From contig CAZDPQ010000002.1 in NCBI GenBank assembly GCA_964507305.1, positions 1 through 51,712 of the forward strand: DNA of 51,712 bases, given 5' to 3'. The DNA comes from JAQVYV01 sp964507305 (GTDB lineage Bacteria; Bacillota; Clostridia; Saccharofermentanales; UBA5734). The position numbers were made by a program, and so were the translations under genes. Shown here in pieces: positions 1 to 8,634 of the stretch (the stretch's first letter is position 1; every line of letters begins with the position of its first letter). The notes beneath the pieces are model-generated. The model was given only the letters and a program-made list of their open reading frames with translations, made no database searches and had not been told where the DNA came from.

Positions 1-1384
1 GGAAAGCCGGGAGGATCAGGAGGTTCGAAAGGAGCGATGCCGCCGCGATCCTTCCGTCCAGCAGGATCTGCAGGGGCAGCACGGAAAGACCCGCTGCGGC
101 GCTGAGTCCGGCAGCCGTGGCGATAGCTCCGGGAGTCTTTCCCTTTCCCGCGAATCGCGCGGCAAGCGGTCCGCTGAAGCATATGATCCCGGCCGTGGCG
201 GTCAGTGAGAACCAGAATCCCGCGGAAAGGACATAAGCGGGCTTAATGGCGGCAATCACGATCGCCGTGAGAGCCAACGTCTGCATGAAACTGATTTTTT
301 GTCGAAAGATCCCTGCTGTCTTCACGATCATCACCATGGCAATGGCGCGGGAAACGGATGGAGTCCACAGGGTCAGATACCCGAACGCAGCCAGAAAAGC
401 AATGGACAGCAGATCCCGGAGCTTCTTCCGGATCCGGAGCCTGCGCAGCAGCCTGCTCAGCGGAAAAAACACCATGGCGACCGCCGAACCGGAAACCGCC
501 GTGATGTGTGAAACACCCGCGTCTGCCATGCCTGCTTTCGTCTCCGGGGACAAGCCTCCGGTGTCCCCCAGCGTGAGCGCCGCCATCATGCCGGCATCAT
601 CGGCCGGCATCATCCTTCGGAAAGAGCGGATGAGCGCCGACCTCATGCGCCACGCCATGGCGGCCGGTGAAAAGAGGCTGGCGGTCCCGATCTGTTCAAA
701 CGACAGGAGCCTGCCCTTCAGAAAGATCCCCTGCCCGGCATAATAGCTCCTTTCGTCGAATCCTCCCGGATTTCGCGCGGGAGAAGGCTGCGAAACTTCG
801 ACCTTTCCCCGGAATCGGTCTCCGTATTGAAGACCTTCCGTCCTGCCATACAAATAGACAAGTCCATATGGCGTCCGGGCGATCCTACCGGTCTTCGTTC
901 CTTCATCCCGTGCGTCCCTGCTTTCCGGCGCAAGAATATCGGCACCGTCCCATCCGCTTGGACCGGTATCGTAAAAAGTGAGGATCTGTCCATCCAGATC
1001 AACGGTCCCGCCGTCAAAACGGACAGCCTGTCCGGCAGGGATCAGAATGGTCTGGAAGCAGCGCAGAACGCAGATCATGGCAATGAGCGCAGCGAAGACG
1101 GTCGATGCCGCGCAGGCCGAAACAAGCCGCGGACATTCCGGCGGACGGGTGCCGCGGCGAAACAGCAACCGGAAGAGCCCGGCTGCAGCTGCGGTGAGCA
1201 GAACAGCCGACGCGATGAAAACGATAGAGGAAACCGGAGGACGCATGAGGGTCGATACGGTGCCCGCAGCCTGTACCGTCAAACAGACCAGCATGCATGC
1301 CGCAGGCACGACGCAGATCATGGGCTCCCTTGCAGTAAAAAGAGTTTTCGCCCCCGATATCCATGCTTTCCAACCATCGCGCAT
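1..1384 (-). CDS. comEC: ComEC/Rec2 family DNA-uptake channel protein, C-terminus cut by window edge
   Basis: The frame is open from an ATG at 1384 to the window edge, about 461 codons, so the C-terminal part (usually the beta-lactamase-like domain) is missing. Two hydrophobic segments at the N-terminus are followed by a soluble DUF4131-like region and then the competence domain. Family motifs seen are LTLGDTGGLS, GVSHITAVSGSAVAM and TPSVSRAIAMV, followed by more membrane segments. ComEC forms the inner-membrane channel for single-stranded DNA during transformation. An AAGGTG element lies just upstream of the start. It lies 165 bp downstream of engB on the same strand. No comEA or other competence gene is visible here. 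The family call is firm; whether this organism is competent is not known. Confidence 0.9.
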   Translation of the reverse strand, partial: MRDGWKAWISGAKTLFTAREPMICVVPAACMLVCLTVQAAGTVSTLMRPPVSSIVFIASAVLLTAAAAGLFRLLFRRGTRPPECPRLVSACAASTVFAALIAMICVLRCFQTILIPAGQAVRFDGGTVDLDGQILTFYDTGPSGWDGADILAPESRDARDEGTKTGRIARTPYGLVYLYGRTEGLQYGDRFRGKVEVSQPSPARNPGGFDERSYYAGQGIFLKGRLLSFEQIGTASLFSPAAMAWRMRSALIRSFRRMMPADDAGMMAALTLGDTGGLSPETKAGMADAGVSHITAVSGSAVAMVFFPLSRLLRRLRIRKKLRDLLSIAFLAAFGYLTLWTPSVSRAIAMVMIVKTAGIFRQKISFMQTLALTAIVIAAIKPAYVLSAGFWFSLTATAGIICFSGPLAARFAGKGKTPGAIATAAGLSAAAGLSVLPLQILLDGRIAAASLLSNLLILPAF

Positions 1385-1487
1385 CGCTTCACCTTCGCCT
1401 ATTTTACACGAAGGCACCGTGCTTATGCGCGGCACTGTTTACGCCATTTTCAGGCAAAAACATTGAAAATCAACAAAATTTCGGTCG

Positions 1488-1521
1488 GATGAATGAATCG
1501 ATGATTGATTGGATGGATGGA
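1488..1521. repeat. Short degenerate tetranucleotide repeat
   Basis: A run of related 4-mers (gatg, aatg, aatc, attg) fills about 34 bp between engB and comEC. It is outside both reading frames. It may be chance low complexity. Confidence 0.4.
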
Positions 1522-1549
1522 AGCGAAAGGGACCACGGACCGGCAGGTA

Positions 1550-2167
1550 TCAGCCGGGCGTTTCCGTCACGGGAGAAACGTTCCTGCTTGCCATCGCGGC
1601 GATTGCCGAACGGATCGGCGCGATCCCGTCTTTATTGCCGAGCGGCAGGACATGGATCTCCTCCGGAATATCCGCTTCCGAGCGGAAATCACGGATCCTG
1701 GCACCGACCTGCAGCTTCGACAGCTTGTCCGCCTTGGTCAGGATCACGAGATAAGGCTGTTTGCGGGCTGCGAGCCAATCTTTCATCATCTTGTCTTCCA
1801 CAGACAAAGGATGGCGGATGTCGATGAAAAGGATCACAAGGGCGAACGTTCTGCCGGATGTCATATAACGATCTGCCAGGGCCTGGTACTTCTCCTTCGA
1901 GCCTTTGTCCGCCATGGAATAGCCGTAACCCGGCAGATCGGCGAAAAGCAGTTTACCGTCTGCCAGAAAATAGACGACCAGACGCGTCTTCCCCGGCATC
2001 GAACTGACCTTGGCCAGGGTCCTGTTGTCGCCGATCGAATTGATGAATGAGGATTTTCCTACATTGGAGCGCCCCGTGAGAACGACTTCCGGGTACCGGT
2101 CCGGAGGGCATTGGCTGATATCCGCGGCCACTGACAAAAATACCGTTTTTCGAAAATTAATGTTCAT
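1550..2167 (-). CDS. engB: Ribosome biogenesis GTPase EngB (YsxC/YihA)
   Basis: This 205-residue protein is a TRAFAC GTPase that acts late in 50S subunit assembly. The G1 loop GRSNVGKSS lies near residues 32-40, followed by the G3 motif DLPGYG and the G4 motif TKADK. The N-terminal segment that begins MNINFRKTVFLSVA is normal for the family, as is the length of about 200 residues. GGGAG sits five bases upstream of the ATG. The gene is divergent from the PRPP synthetase and upstream of comEC. In many Firmicutes engB follows lon or clpX, which is not the case here. Confidence 0.95.
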   Translation of the reverse strand: MNINFRKTVFLSVAADISQCPPDRYPEVVLTGRSNVGKSSFINSIGDNRTLAKVSSMPGKTRLVVYFLADGKLLFADLPGYGYSMADKGSKEKYQALADRYMTSGRTFALVILFIDIRHPLSVEDKMMKDWLAARKQPYLVILTKADKLSKLQVGARIRDFRSEADIPEEIHVLPLGNKDGIAPIRSAIAAMASRNVSPVTETPG

Positions 2168-2187
2168 GGATTCTCCCGATTGAACAG

Positions 2188-2216
2188 TTCACTAAATCCA
2201 AGATATACTATATAAT
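2188..2216 (+). promoter_or_regulatory. Sigma-A type promoter of the PRPP synthetase gene
   Basis: A perfect TATAAT at 2211-2216 is preceded after 17 bp by TTCACT at 2188-2193, which matches four of six -35 bases. A strong GGGAGG ribosome-binding site at 2253-2258 precedes the ATG at 2267. Confidence 0.65.
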
Positions 2217-2266
2217 GATGATATACAAGAAAAACTTCAAAATGTAGTGTTCGGGAGGTTTTTTCC

Positions 2267-3493
2267 ATGATCTGCGAAAGCAATCCCAACGAGTCCAATT
2301 ATTTCATATACGACCAGTATGGCGACAACATCATGGAGCCGATCGGCCCCTGCGGCATCATCCCGATCAAGGGCAGCATCGAATTCTCGGAAAAAGTCAA
2401 TTATTATCTGCATCAGCGCCGGATGCAATACCAGTGCGTCAGCTCCACCCATGTCAACACATCGCCCGGCTTCTACCGCTCCGACTACCGCATCGCGGTG
2501 GACACGCTCCGCTTCTCTTCCGGCGAAGGCAAGGCGGTGATCAACCAGACCGTCAGAGGGCATGACGTCTTCGTCCTGGCGGATGTCATGAACCACTCCA
2601 TCACCTACAAGCTGTTCAACAAGGTCAACTGCATGAGCCCCGACGACCACTACCAGGACCTGAAGCGCGTGATCCTCGCCATCAGCGGCAAAGCCCGCCG
2701 TGTCAATGTCATCATGCCTTTTCTCTACGAGAGCCGCCAGCACAAGCGCAACGCCAGAGAGTCCCTGGACTGCGCCTACATGCTCGAGGAGCTGTACAAT
2801 CTCGGTGTCGCCAACATCATCACGTTCGACGCGCATGACGACCGCGTATCCAACGCGATCCCCACCGGCGGATTCGAGAGCATCAACGCCGCATACCAGA
2901 TCATCAAGGCCATGTTCCGCACGATCCCCTATGAAGACTTTTCCGAGGGGAAGCTCATGGTGGTGAGCCCCGACGAGGGCGGCATCTCGCGGGCGATGTA
3001 CTTCGCGTCGATGCTCGGAGCGCCCCTCGGCACATTCTACAAGCGCAGGGATTACACGCAGGTCGTGAACGGCCGCAATCCGATCATCGCCCACGAATTT
3101 CTGGGTGATACGGTGGAGGGTCAGGACATCCTCATCGTCGATGACATGATCTCATCCGGCGAATCCATCCTCGACATCGCGCGGGAGCTGCGCGGCCGCA
3201 AAGCCCGCAACATCTATTGCGCGGTCACCTATGCGCTGTTCACCGACGGGGTGTCGGATTTCAACAAGGCGTACGAAGAAGGGTCGATTTCCAAGGTCTT
3301 TGCGACCAACATGATCTACAGGACGCCGGAGCTGCTCGCGTGCCCCTGGTTCGTGGACGTGGACATGTCCAAGTTCGTCGCGCTGATCATCGACGCGATC
3401 AATCACGACGCGTCGCTGTCCAGGCTGATGGATCCCACGGCCAAGATCCGCGCCCTCATCAAGTCCAAAGAACCGCCGCAGGCGCAGCCGTGA
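2267..3493 (+). CDS. prs: Ribose-phosphate pyrophosphokinase (PRPP synthetase), long clostridial form
   Basis: The enzyme makes phosphoribosyl pyrophosphate from ribose 5-phosphate and ATP, for nucleotide, histidine and tryptophan synthesis. The protein has 408 residues, about 90 more than the classic ~315-residue enzymes. It shows the two tandem phosphoribosyltransferase-type domains. The PRPP-binding loop ILIVDDMISSGES lies near residues 286-299 and the flag-like VVSPDEGG near 230. The segment FDAHDDRVSNAI precedes it. The start is supported by GGGAGG eight bases upstream. It is convergent with a small membrane protein gene only 15 bp away. Long PRPP synthetases of this sort are known in Clostridia from general knowledge. 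Confidence 0.92.
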   Translation: MICESNPNESNYFIYDQYGDNIMEPIGPCGIIPIKGSIEFSEKVNYYLHQRRMQYQCVSSTHVNTSPGFYRSDYRIAVDTLRFSSGEGKAVINQTVRGHDVFVLADVMNHSITYKLFNKVNCMSPDDHYQDLKRVILAISGKARRVNVIMPFLYESRQHKRNARESLDCAYMLEELYNLGVANIITFDAHDDRVSNAIPTGGFESINAAYQIIKAMFRTIPYEDFSEGKLMVVSPDEGGISRAMYFASMLGAPLGTFYKRRDYTQVVNGRNPIIAHEFLGDTVEGQDILIVDDMISSGESILDIARELRGRKARNIYCAVTYALFTDGVSDFNKAYEEGSISKVFATNMIYRTPELLACPWFVDVDMSKFVALIIDAINHDASLSRLMDPTAKIRALIKSKEPPQAQP

Positions 3494-3508
3494 TGTCCGC
3501 GCGGTCCG

Positions 3509-3754
3509 TCACTCTTTCGCGAAAATATAGATCAGCCAGCTGATGACCGTCATGATCATCAGTCCTGTGCCGGTAATTTTGAAAAAAAGGTCGAACCGGT
3601 TGCCGGACACGAGGATCGCGGCCAGCATCAGGATGCCGGTGACAAAGGCGAAAAACACCAGTTTTCCGACAAAGGATTCCGCCACGATGACATAAAGGTT
3701 GTACAGCCCGGACGCGGTGGACCTCCTGCTTTTTTTCCTTCTCTTTTTCGCCAT
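3509..3754 (-). CDS. Small membrane protein, unknown function
   Basis: This 81-residue protein starts with a very basic segment (MAKKRRKKSRRS) and then has two hydrophobic stretches, near residues 25-45 and 55-75, so two membrane segments with a cytosolic basic N-terminus are likely. The ATG at 3754 was chosen because AGGAGG lies about seven bases upstream; the upstream in-frame extension is Arg-rich and lacks such a site. It is divergent from rqcH, and the two promoters appear to overlap. I do not recognise a family. Confidence 0.7.
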   Translation of the reverse strand: MAKKRRKKSRRSTASGLYNLYVIVAESFVGKLVFFAFVTGILMLAAILVSGNRFDLFFKITGTGLMIMTVISWLIYIFAKE

Positions 3755-3832
3755 TTCGCTTCCTCCTGCCCGCGCCGCCCGGCTGCCCCTCTGCGCACAG
3801 CGCCTGCCCGCCTGCCGTTTGCCGAAACCGGT

Positions 3833-3862
3833 TTGGCATAATCGGTGCGGAAACGGTATAAT
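3833..3862 (+). promoter_or_regulatory. Promoter of rqcH
   Basis: TTGGCA at 3833-3838 (five of six consensus bases) and TATAAT at 3857-3862 are separated by 18 bp. It overlaps the divergent promoter region of the small membrane protein. Confidence 0.65.
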
Positions 3863-3869
3863 CGTAATC

Positions 3870-3898
3870 ATTATAGCCCTTTGCCGCCCATTGCTCAA
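3870..3898 (-). promoter_or_regulatory. Promoter of the small membrane protein gene
   Basis: On the minus strand TTGAGC (3893-3898) and TATAAT (3870-3875) are separated by 17 bp. The two divergent promoters lie back to back, so they may compete. Confidence 0.5.
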
Positions 3899-3963
3899 CA
3901 GGTCTCACCGGATGGCCGGTTGGCATCTTCCCGGATGACCGGATGACAGAAAGGACCTGCCCC

Positions 3964-5778
3964 ATGCCTCTCGACGGTATCACATCGCACTTCCTGGCCG
4001 AAGAACTGAACGGCGCGCTGGCCGGCGGACGCATCGAAAAGATCAGCCAGCCTACCGCCTGGGACCTGTGCCTTCGCGTACGGAAGGAACAAGGGCCGCT
4101 GACGCTGCTCCTATCGGCAAACCCTTCCTCTCCGCGCATCCACCTCACGGAAGCGGCGTATGTCAACCCTCCCATTCCCTATCGTTTCTGCACGCTCCTG
4201 CGAAAATATCTGTCCGGATCAAGGATCCTATCCGTAACCAGCCCGGATTGGGAACGGATCTTTCTGATCGTCTTTCAGACTGTCAACGAACTCGGGGACA
4301 TCGGCACGATGACCCTCGCGGCCGAGATCATGGGCCGGTACAGCAACATCATTTTCATCCATCGGAGCGGAAAGATCCTGGATGCGATCCTTCAGGTGGA
4401 CCATTCGACAAGCCGTGTCCGGGAAGTCCTCCCTGCAAGGCCGTACATCCTGCCGCCCGTTCAGGATAAATTCCCGCTGGAGGAAGCAGCCGAACGGTTC
4501 AGGAACGGCGGGATCTTCCGGCCGGAAGCCGCTGCTCCGGCGGGAAAATTCATCGTGGAGCAGGTCCGCGGATTTTCTCCCCTTCTGGCCAATGAAATCT
4601 GTTTTATTGCCGGCATCGACCCTGCCGTCGGCATACTTACACTTGATGGGGAACAGCGGCACCGTCTTGCGGCTTCGTTCCTGTCGATGGCCGATGTGAT
4701 CCTCCGGGGCCGGATCCGGCCTTCTCTCTTTTATACAGATGATGTCAGCTCCGTTCCCGTCGATTTTCACGCGCTCCCGATGACGTCATTCCGCCGGTCG
4801 GTGCCCTGCGTCAGCATCTCCGGATGCATGGACGAATTCTACCGCCACCGCGATAAAATCGCTTCCCTGGAAGCCCGTAAAAGCCATCTGACCCGGCTGG
4901 CAGCCAAAAAGCTGGCTGCTGTCGAGAAGAAGATCCAACTGCACCGGCTGGAATTGTCGGATTGCAAAGATCATGATCTCTACCGCCGATACGGGGAATG
5001 GATCTATGCCGGCATGTATTTGCTAAAAGGCGGGGAAAAAAGCATCACCGTCACGGATTATGAGGACCCTTCTCTTCCAGAATCTGTCGTTCCGCTGGAT
5101 GAAAAGCTGACCGCGTCGCAAAACGCGCAGCGCTATTTTAAAAAATACACGAAGCTGAAATCAAGATCCGCCGCAGTCTCCGGTTTGCTCGAAAACGAGC
5201 TTGCCTCGGCCGAATATTTTGAAAGCGTGCTGGTCGCATTGTCCAATGCGGAATCCGCCGCCGACATCGATGCCCTGCAGTTCGAATTCGGAAATGTCCT
5301 TCTTTTGCGCGGCGATGGGCAAGAGTCGAAAAATCCCGGTGCAGGCAGGGGCTCCGACGGAGATCCAAAAGCGTCCCGAAAGGTGCGGGTTCCTTCCGAG
5401 CCCAGAAAATTCCGTTCATCCGACGGGATCGAGATCCTGATCGGCCGGAACAATCTGCAGAACGATGCCCTGACTTTCCGAACCGCCGCGAAAGAGGATC
5501 TCTGGATGCATGTCCAGAAAGCCCCGGGAACGCATACGATCGTCCGATGCGGCAAGGTCCCTCCGCCGGATGGAACCATCGAAGAAGCCGCCATGCTGAC
5601 AGCCTGGTACAGCCGTAAAAGCGAGGCCCGCGATACGAAAGCCGTTGTGGATTACTGCAGCGTGTCCGATGTCCGCAAGCAAAAGAACAGCGCACCGGGA
5701 CATGTGCTTTATGTTCGGTTCAAAACCATCACGGTGGTCGCCCGCATTCCGGACGGCGTCAAAGCCCTGAACGCCTGA
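3964..5778 (+). CDS. rqcH: RqcH/Rqc2 NFACT family ribosome quality-control factor
   Basis: RqcH binds stalled 50S-peptidyl-tRNA complexes and adds alanine tails to the blocked peptide. The 604-residue protein begins MPLDGITSHFLAEELNG, the usual NFACT-N start, and has the conserved EIMGRYSN motif. A Lys-rich helical, probably coiled-coil region lies near residues 285-440. The C-terminal NFACT-R domain shows FRSSDGIEILIGRNN and DLWMHVQKAPGTH. An ATG seven codons upstream exists, but AAAGGA lies eight bases before the ATG at 3964. Older annotation calls such proteins fibronectin-binding. It overlaps the convergent queH by 20 bp. Confidence 0.92.
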   Translation: MPLDGITSHFLAEELNGALAGGRIEKISQPTAWDLCLRVRKEQGPLTLLLSANPSSPRIHLTEAAYVNPPIPYRFCTLLRKYLSGSRILSVTSPDWERIFLIVFQTVNELGDIGTMTLAAEIMGRYSNIIFIHRSGKILDAILQVDHSTSRVREVLPARPYILPPVQDKFPLEEAAERFRNGGIFRPEAAAPAGKFIVEQVRGFSPLLANEICFIAGIDPAVGILTLDGEQRHRLAASFLSMADVILRGRIRPSLFYTDDVSSVPVDFHALPMTSFRRSVPCVSISGCMDEFYRHRDKIASLEARKSHLTRLAAKKLAAVEKKIQLHRLELSDCKDHDLYRRYGEWIYAGMYLLKGGEKSITVTDYEDPSLPESVVPLDEKLTASQNAQRYFKKYTKLKSRSAAVSGLLENELASAEYFESVLVALSNAESAADIDALQFEFGNVLLLRGDGQESKNPGAGRGSDGDPKASRKVRVPSEPRKFRSSDGIEILIGRNNLQNDALTFRTAAKEDLWMHVQKAPGTHTIVRCGKVPPPDGTIEEAAMLTAWYSRKSEARDTKAVVDYCSVSDVRKQKNSAPGHVLYVRFKTITVVARIPDGVKALNA

Positions 5779-6322
5779 CTGCGGCGGACTCGTTCAGAGA
5801 GCAGATGCACCCGCAGAATTTCTGCCTGTAGAGCCCGAGATCCCGGGCCTCTTTTTGTCCCTCGCGGAATCCCGGCCGGAAATCACGATAATAAAACGGG
5901 ACGGCGTGTTTTCGGCTCATTTCCTCGCCGATTTCACGGATCAGGTCGTGCTTCTGATAAATGCTGACCAGAAGGGTCGTCGAAAAAGCATCATAGCCGT
6001 TCTCCGCTGCGCAGGCGGCTGTCCGGTCGAGCCGCTCGCGATAGCACATCGTGCAGCGAGACTCCGTTTCGGCCGCGAGCCACCGTTCTTCGAATGCCGC
6101 GCGGGCGGCCGGAAGCAGGATCTCCTCCGGATCGGTCAGGATGACCCGCAGCGACTGCTGCCGCGCATAATCCGTCAGCGTGTCCCTCCTGCGGATGTAT
6201 TCTGTATACGGATGGATATTGGGATTGTAATAGTAGGAATCGACATCGATCCCGTCCAGGCGCAGCTGCCGGAGCGGATAGATCAGGCACGGTGCGCAGC
6301 AGGTATGGAGCAGCAGTTTCAT
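5759..6322 (-). CDS. queH: Epoxyqueuosine reductase QueH
   Basis: QueH reduces epoxyqueuosine to queuosine in tRNA, replacing the unrelated QueG in many Firmicutes. The 187-residue protein begins MKLLLHTCCAPC and contains CTMCYRERL and the C-terminal CGCICS. These cysteines match the metal and iron-sulfur ligands of the family. It is the last gene of the sortase-pdp-ruvCAB-queH operon, 16 bp after ruvB. Its 3' end overlaps rqcH convergently. Confidence 0.93.
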   Translation of the reverse strand: MKLLLHTCCAPCLIYPLRQLRLDGIDVDSYYYNPNIHPYTEYIRRRDTLTDYARQQSLRVILTDPEEILLPAARAAFEERWLAAETESRCTMCYRERLDRTAACAAENGYDAFSTTLLVSIYQKHDLIREIGEEMSRKHAVPFYYRDFRPGFREGQKEARDLGLYRQKFCGCICSLNESAAVRRSGL

Positions 6323-6338
6323 GGCGTATCCTCGCTTC

Positions 6339-7475
6339 CTATCTCCCTGACAGATCCTTCAGCCCGATCTGCTTGTCCTCTGCCGCATCGGGGAAGCCCG
6401 CGCCGGAAGCACCCGCTCCGCCGGCACTCCTGCCGGCAGGATCCGGCGGGATCCGGTGCATGTGCTCCCAGGCGCTGCGGGTAAGCACTCTTCCTCTCGG
6501 GGTCTTGGACAGAAAACCGATCTGCATCAGAAACGGCTCGTACACATCTTCGATCGTCACCGGGTCTTCGCCCGTGCTGGCTGCAAGGGTCTCCAGACCC
6601 ACGGGACCGCCTGCGTAGGAATCGATCATGCACAGCATGATCCTCCGGTCGACGCCGTCAAGCCCTTTTTCGTCGATGTCCAATGCCGCGAGACCGTAAT
6701 CCGCGATCTCGCGGTCAATCATCCCGGATCCCCGCACCTGGGCAAAATCCCGAAGGCGCTTGAGGATCCGGATCGCGATGCGGGGGGTCCCCCGCGCGCG
6801 GCAGGATATGATCTCAAGGCCTGCCTCGTCGATCCCGATCCGCAGGATCATGGCGTCCCTCTTGAGGATCTCCCGGAGTTCTCCGGGCTTGTACAGGTCG
6901 AGCCGGTTGATGACGCCGAACCGGTCGCGCAGCGGCCCCGTGAGCAGCCCGGCCCGTGTCGTGGCGCCGATAAGCGTGAATTTGGGGATGTCGAGCCGGA
7001 TGGAGCGCGCGGAAGGCCCTTTGCCGATGATGATGTCCAGCCCGTAATCCTCCATAGCGGGGTACAGGATCTCCTCGACGCTTTTATTCAGACGATGGAT
7101 CTCGTCGATAAAAAGCACATCGCGCTCGGAGAGATTGGTCAGGATGGCCGCAAGGTCGCCGGGCTTTTCGATCGCGGGTCCTGTCGTCATTTTGAAACCG
7201 ACGCCGAGTTCATTGGCGATGATGCCGGCCAGGGTCGTCTTGCCCAGGCCGGGCGGACCGTAAAGCAGCACATGGTCCAGCGAGTCGCCGCGCTGCCGGG
7301 ATGCCTCGATGTAGATCTTGAGATTTTCCTTGACCTGGGTCTGGCCGAAAAATTCGTCCCAGCAAAGCGGCCGGAGCGTTGCTTCGTCCTTGTCGCTCTC
7401 CGCGGCTTTTGCGTTGAAAATATTCTCGTTGTCGTCGTAATCGTCAAAATGCATCGGCTTATCCTGTCCGGCCAT
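6339..7475 (-). CDS. ruvB: Holliday junction branch migration helicase RuvB
   Basis: RuvB is the hexameric AAA+ motor that drives branch migration on RuvA-bound Holliday junctions. The Walker A motif GPPGLGKTT lies near residues 73-81 and the Walker B FIDEIHRL near 122-129. The C-terminal winged-helix region ends with the usual FLSKTPRGRVLT. The tail after that (about 35 residues, rich in Ala, Gly and Asp) is longer than in most RuvB proteins. The first 35 residues are acidic. It follows ruvA by 47 bp. Confidence 0.97.
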   Translation of the reverse strand: MAGQDKPMHFDDYDDNENIFNAKAAESDKDEATLRPLCWDEFFGQTQVKENLKIYIEASRQRGDSLDHVLLYGPPGLGKTTLAGIIANELGVGFKMTTGPAIEKPGDLAAILTNLSERDVLFIDEIHRLNKSVEEILYPAMEDYGLDIIIGKGPSARSIRLDIPKFTLIGATTRAGLLTGPLRDRFGVINRLDLYKPGELREILKRDAMILRIGIDEAGLEIISCRARGTPRIAIRILKRLRDFAQVRGSGMIDREIADYGLAALDIDEKGLDGVDRRIMLCMIDSYAGGPVGLETLAASTGEDPVTIEDVYEPFLMQIGFLSKTPRGRVLTRSAWEHMHRIPPDPAGRSAGGAGASGAGFPDAAEDKQIGLKDLSGR

Positions 7476-7522
7476 TCACAGCCTGTCCCGTCCGTCCGGT
7501 TTTGCCGGCGCGATGCGGGCGG

Positions 7523-8131
7523 TCATTGCAGCAATTCGCGGAGCGCTGACTTGATGATGACTTCCAGCGGGGCGTCCGGAGCGTACGCCGCTGAAACGGC
7601 CCTGTGGGCTTCGGCTGGCGTATATCCGAGAACGGTCATCGCGGTGCAGGCTTCCGCGAACTTCGCCCCTGCCGCGGGCTCCGGCAGTTCTCCCGGCGCT
7701 GCGGGCGCCTTGCTGCCGTCGAAACGGATCCCCTTGATTTTGTCCTTCAGTTCGACGACGATTTTTTCGGCGCCTTTGCGGCCGAGACCCTTGACACTGG
7801 ATAAAAGAGCGATGTCGGACGAGATCACCGCAAGCGCGAACGCGGATGGCTCAAGCGTCCCGGCAATGGCCGCCGCGAGCTTGGGGCCGACGCCGGACAC
7901 GGTCAGGAGCATGACGAACATCGCGTGCTCTTCGAGAGTCGGGAACCCGTAGATCGACACATTGTCCTCGCGGACAGCCATATAGGTGTAAATGCGTGCG
8001 CGTTCGCCCTGTGCCGGGATCCTGGCCAGCATGGCGGAGGAACAGCGGATGGCAAATCCGAGCCCGTTCACGTCCAGCGCGAAATGGTCTGCTTTCTTAT
8101 AAGCTATCGTCCCTTCCAGATAGGCAAACAC
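7523..8131 (-). CDS. ruvA: Holliday junction DNA-binding protein RuvA
   Basis: RuvA forms the tetramer that holds the four-way junction and recruits RuvB. At 202 residues it has the family length. The N-terminal OB-fold (MFAYLEGTIAYKKADHFALD) is followed by helix-hairpin-helix motifs (LLTVSGVGPKLAAAI and LLSSVKGLGRKGAEKI). A Pro/Ala/Gly-rich linker precedes the C-terminal RuvB-binding domain (ALRELLQ end). Its start codon shares one base with the ruvC stop, so translation is probably coupled. Confidence 0.97.
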   Translation of the reverse strand: MFAYLEGTIAYKKADHFALDVNGLGFAIRCSSAMLARIPAQGERARIYTYMAVREDNVSIYGFPTLEEHAMFVMLLTVSGVGPKLAAAIAGTLEPSAFALAVISSDIALLSSVKGLGRKGAEKIVVELKDKIKGIRFDGSKAPAAPGELPEPAAGAKFAEACTAMTVLGYTPAEAHRAVSAAYAPDAPLEVIIKSALRELLQ

Positions 8132-8634
8132 TATTGATACCCTCCGACCGCTTCGTCTTTTTTCCTCGGGCCCGTATGCGCGTGGCAGATTGCCACGGCC
8201 AGGGCATCGGCAGCGTCATCCGGCCGGATCTCTCCGCGGATCTGCAGCAATAATTTTACCATATAATCGATCTGTTTTTTATCGGCTCTTCCGTACCCCG
8301 TCACCGCCATCTTGACCTGGAGCGGGGTATATTCATAAATGCCGATTCCCGAACGCGCTCCCGTCAGGATCGCAACGCCTCTGGCCTGCGCTGTCCCGAT
8401 CGCGGTCGTGGTGTTGCGCGAAAAAAACAGCTCCTCAACCGCCATGGAGTCCGGATGATACCTGGCGCAGAGTTCCTCGAGCTTTTCCGAGATCGACAGA
8501 AGCCTTTTTTCGAACGGCATGGATGATTTCGTGGAGATCACACCGTAATCCAGCACATTGAGCCGGTTTTTTTCGTAAAGGATCACGCCGTATCCGGTGA
8601 TCGCATATCCGGGGTCCACGCCGATGATGATCAT
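8131..8634 (-). CDS. ruvC: Holliday junction resolvase RuvC
   Basis: RuvC cuts Holliday junctions symmetrically. The 167-residue protein has the RNase H-like fold with acidic catalytic residues at D7 (GVDPGY), E67/E68 (VEELFF) and D140/D143 (RPDDAADALAVA), matching the known D-E-D-D pattern. The start overlaps the upstream phosphorylase stop by four bases. Order ruvC-ruvA-ruvB is standard, but the usual upstream yebC is absent here. Confidence 0.96.
   Translation of the reverse strand: MIIIGVDPGYAITGYGVILYEKNRLNVLDYGVISTKSSMPFEKRLLSISEKLEELCARYHPDSMAVEELFFSRNTTTAIGTAQARGVAILTGARSGIGIYEYTPLQVKMAVTGYGRADKKQIDYMVKLLLQIRGEIRPDDAADALAVAICHAHTGPRKKDEAVGGYQ

Noticed and set aside
2237..3094. Minus-strand open frame of 285 codons opposite the PRPP synthetase
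   Set aside because: It is antisense to a clear gene, has no family motif, and GC-rich codon use creates such shadows.
6456..7952. Plus-strand open frame opposite ruvB and ruvA
   Set aside because: It spans two well-conserved genes on the other strand and shows no protein family.
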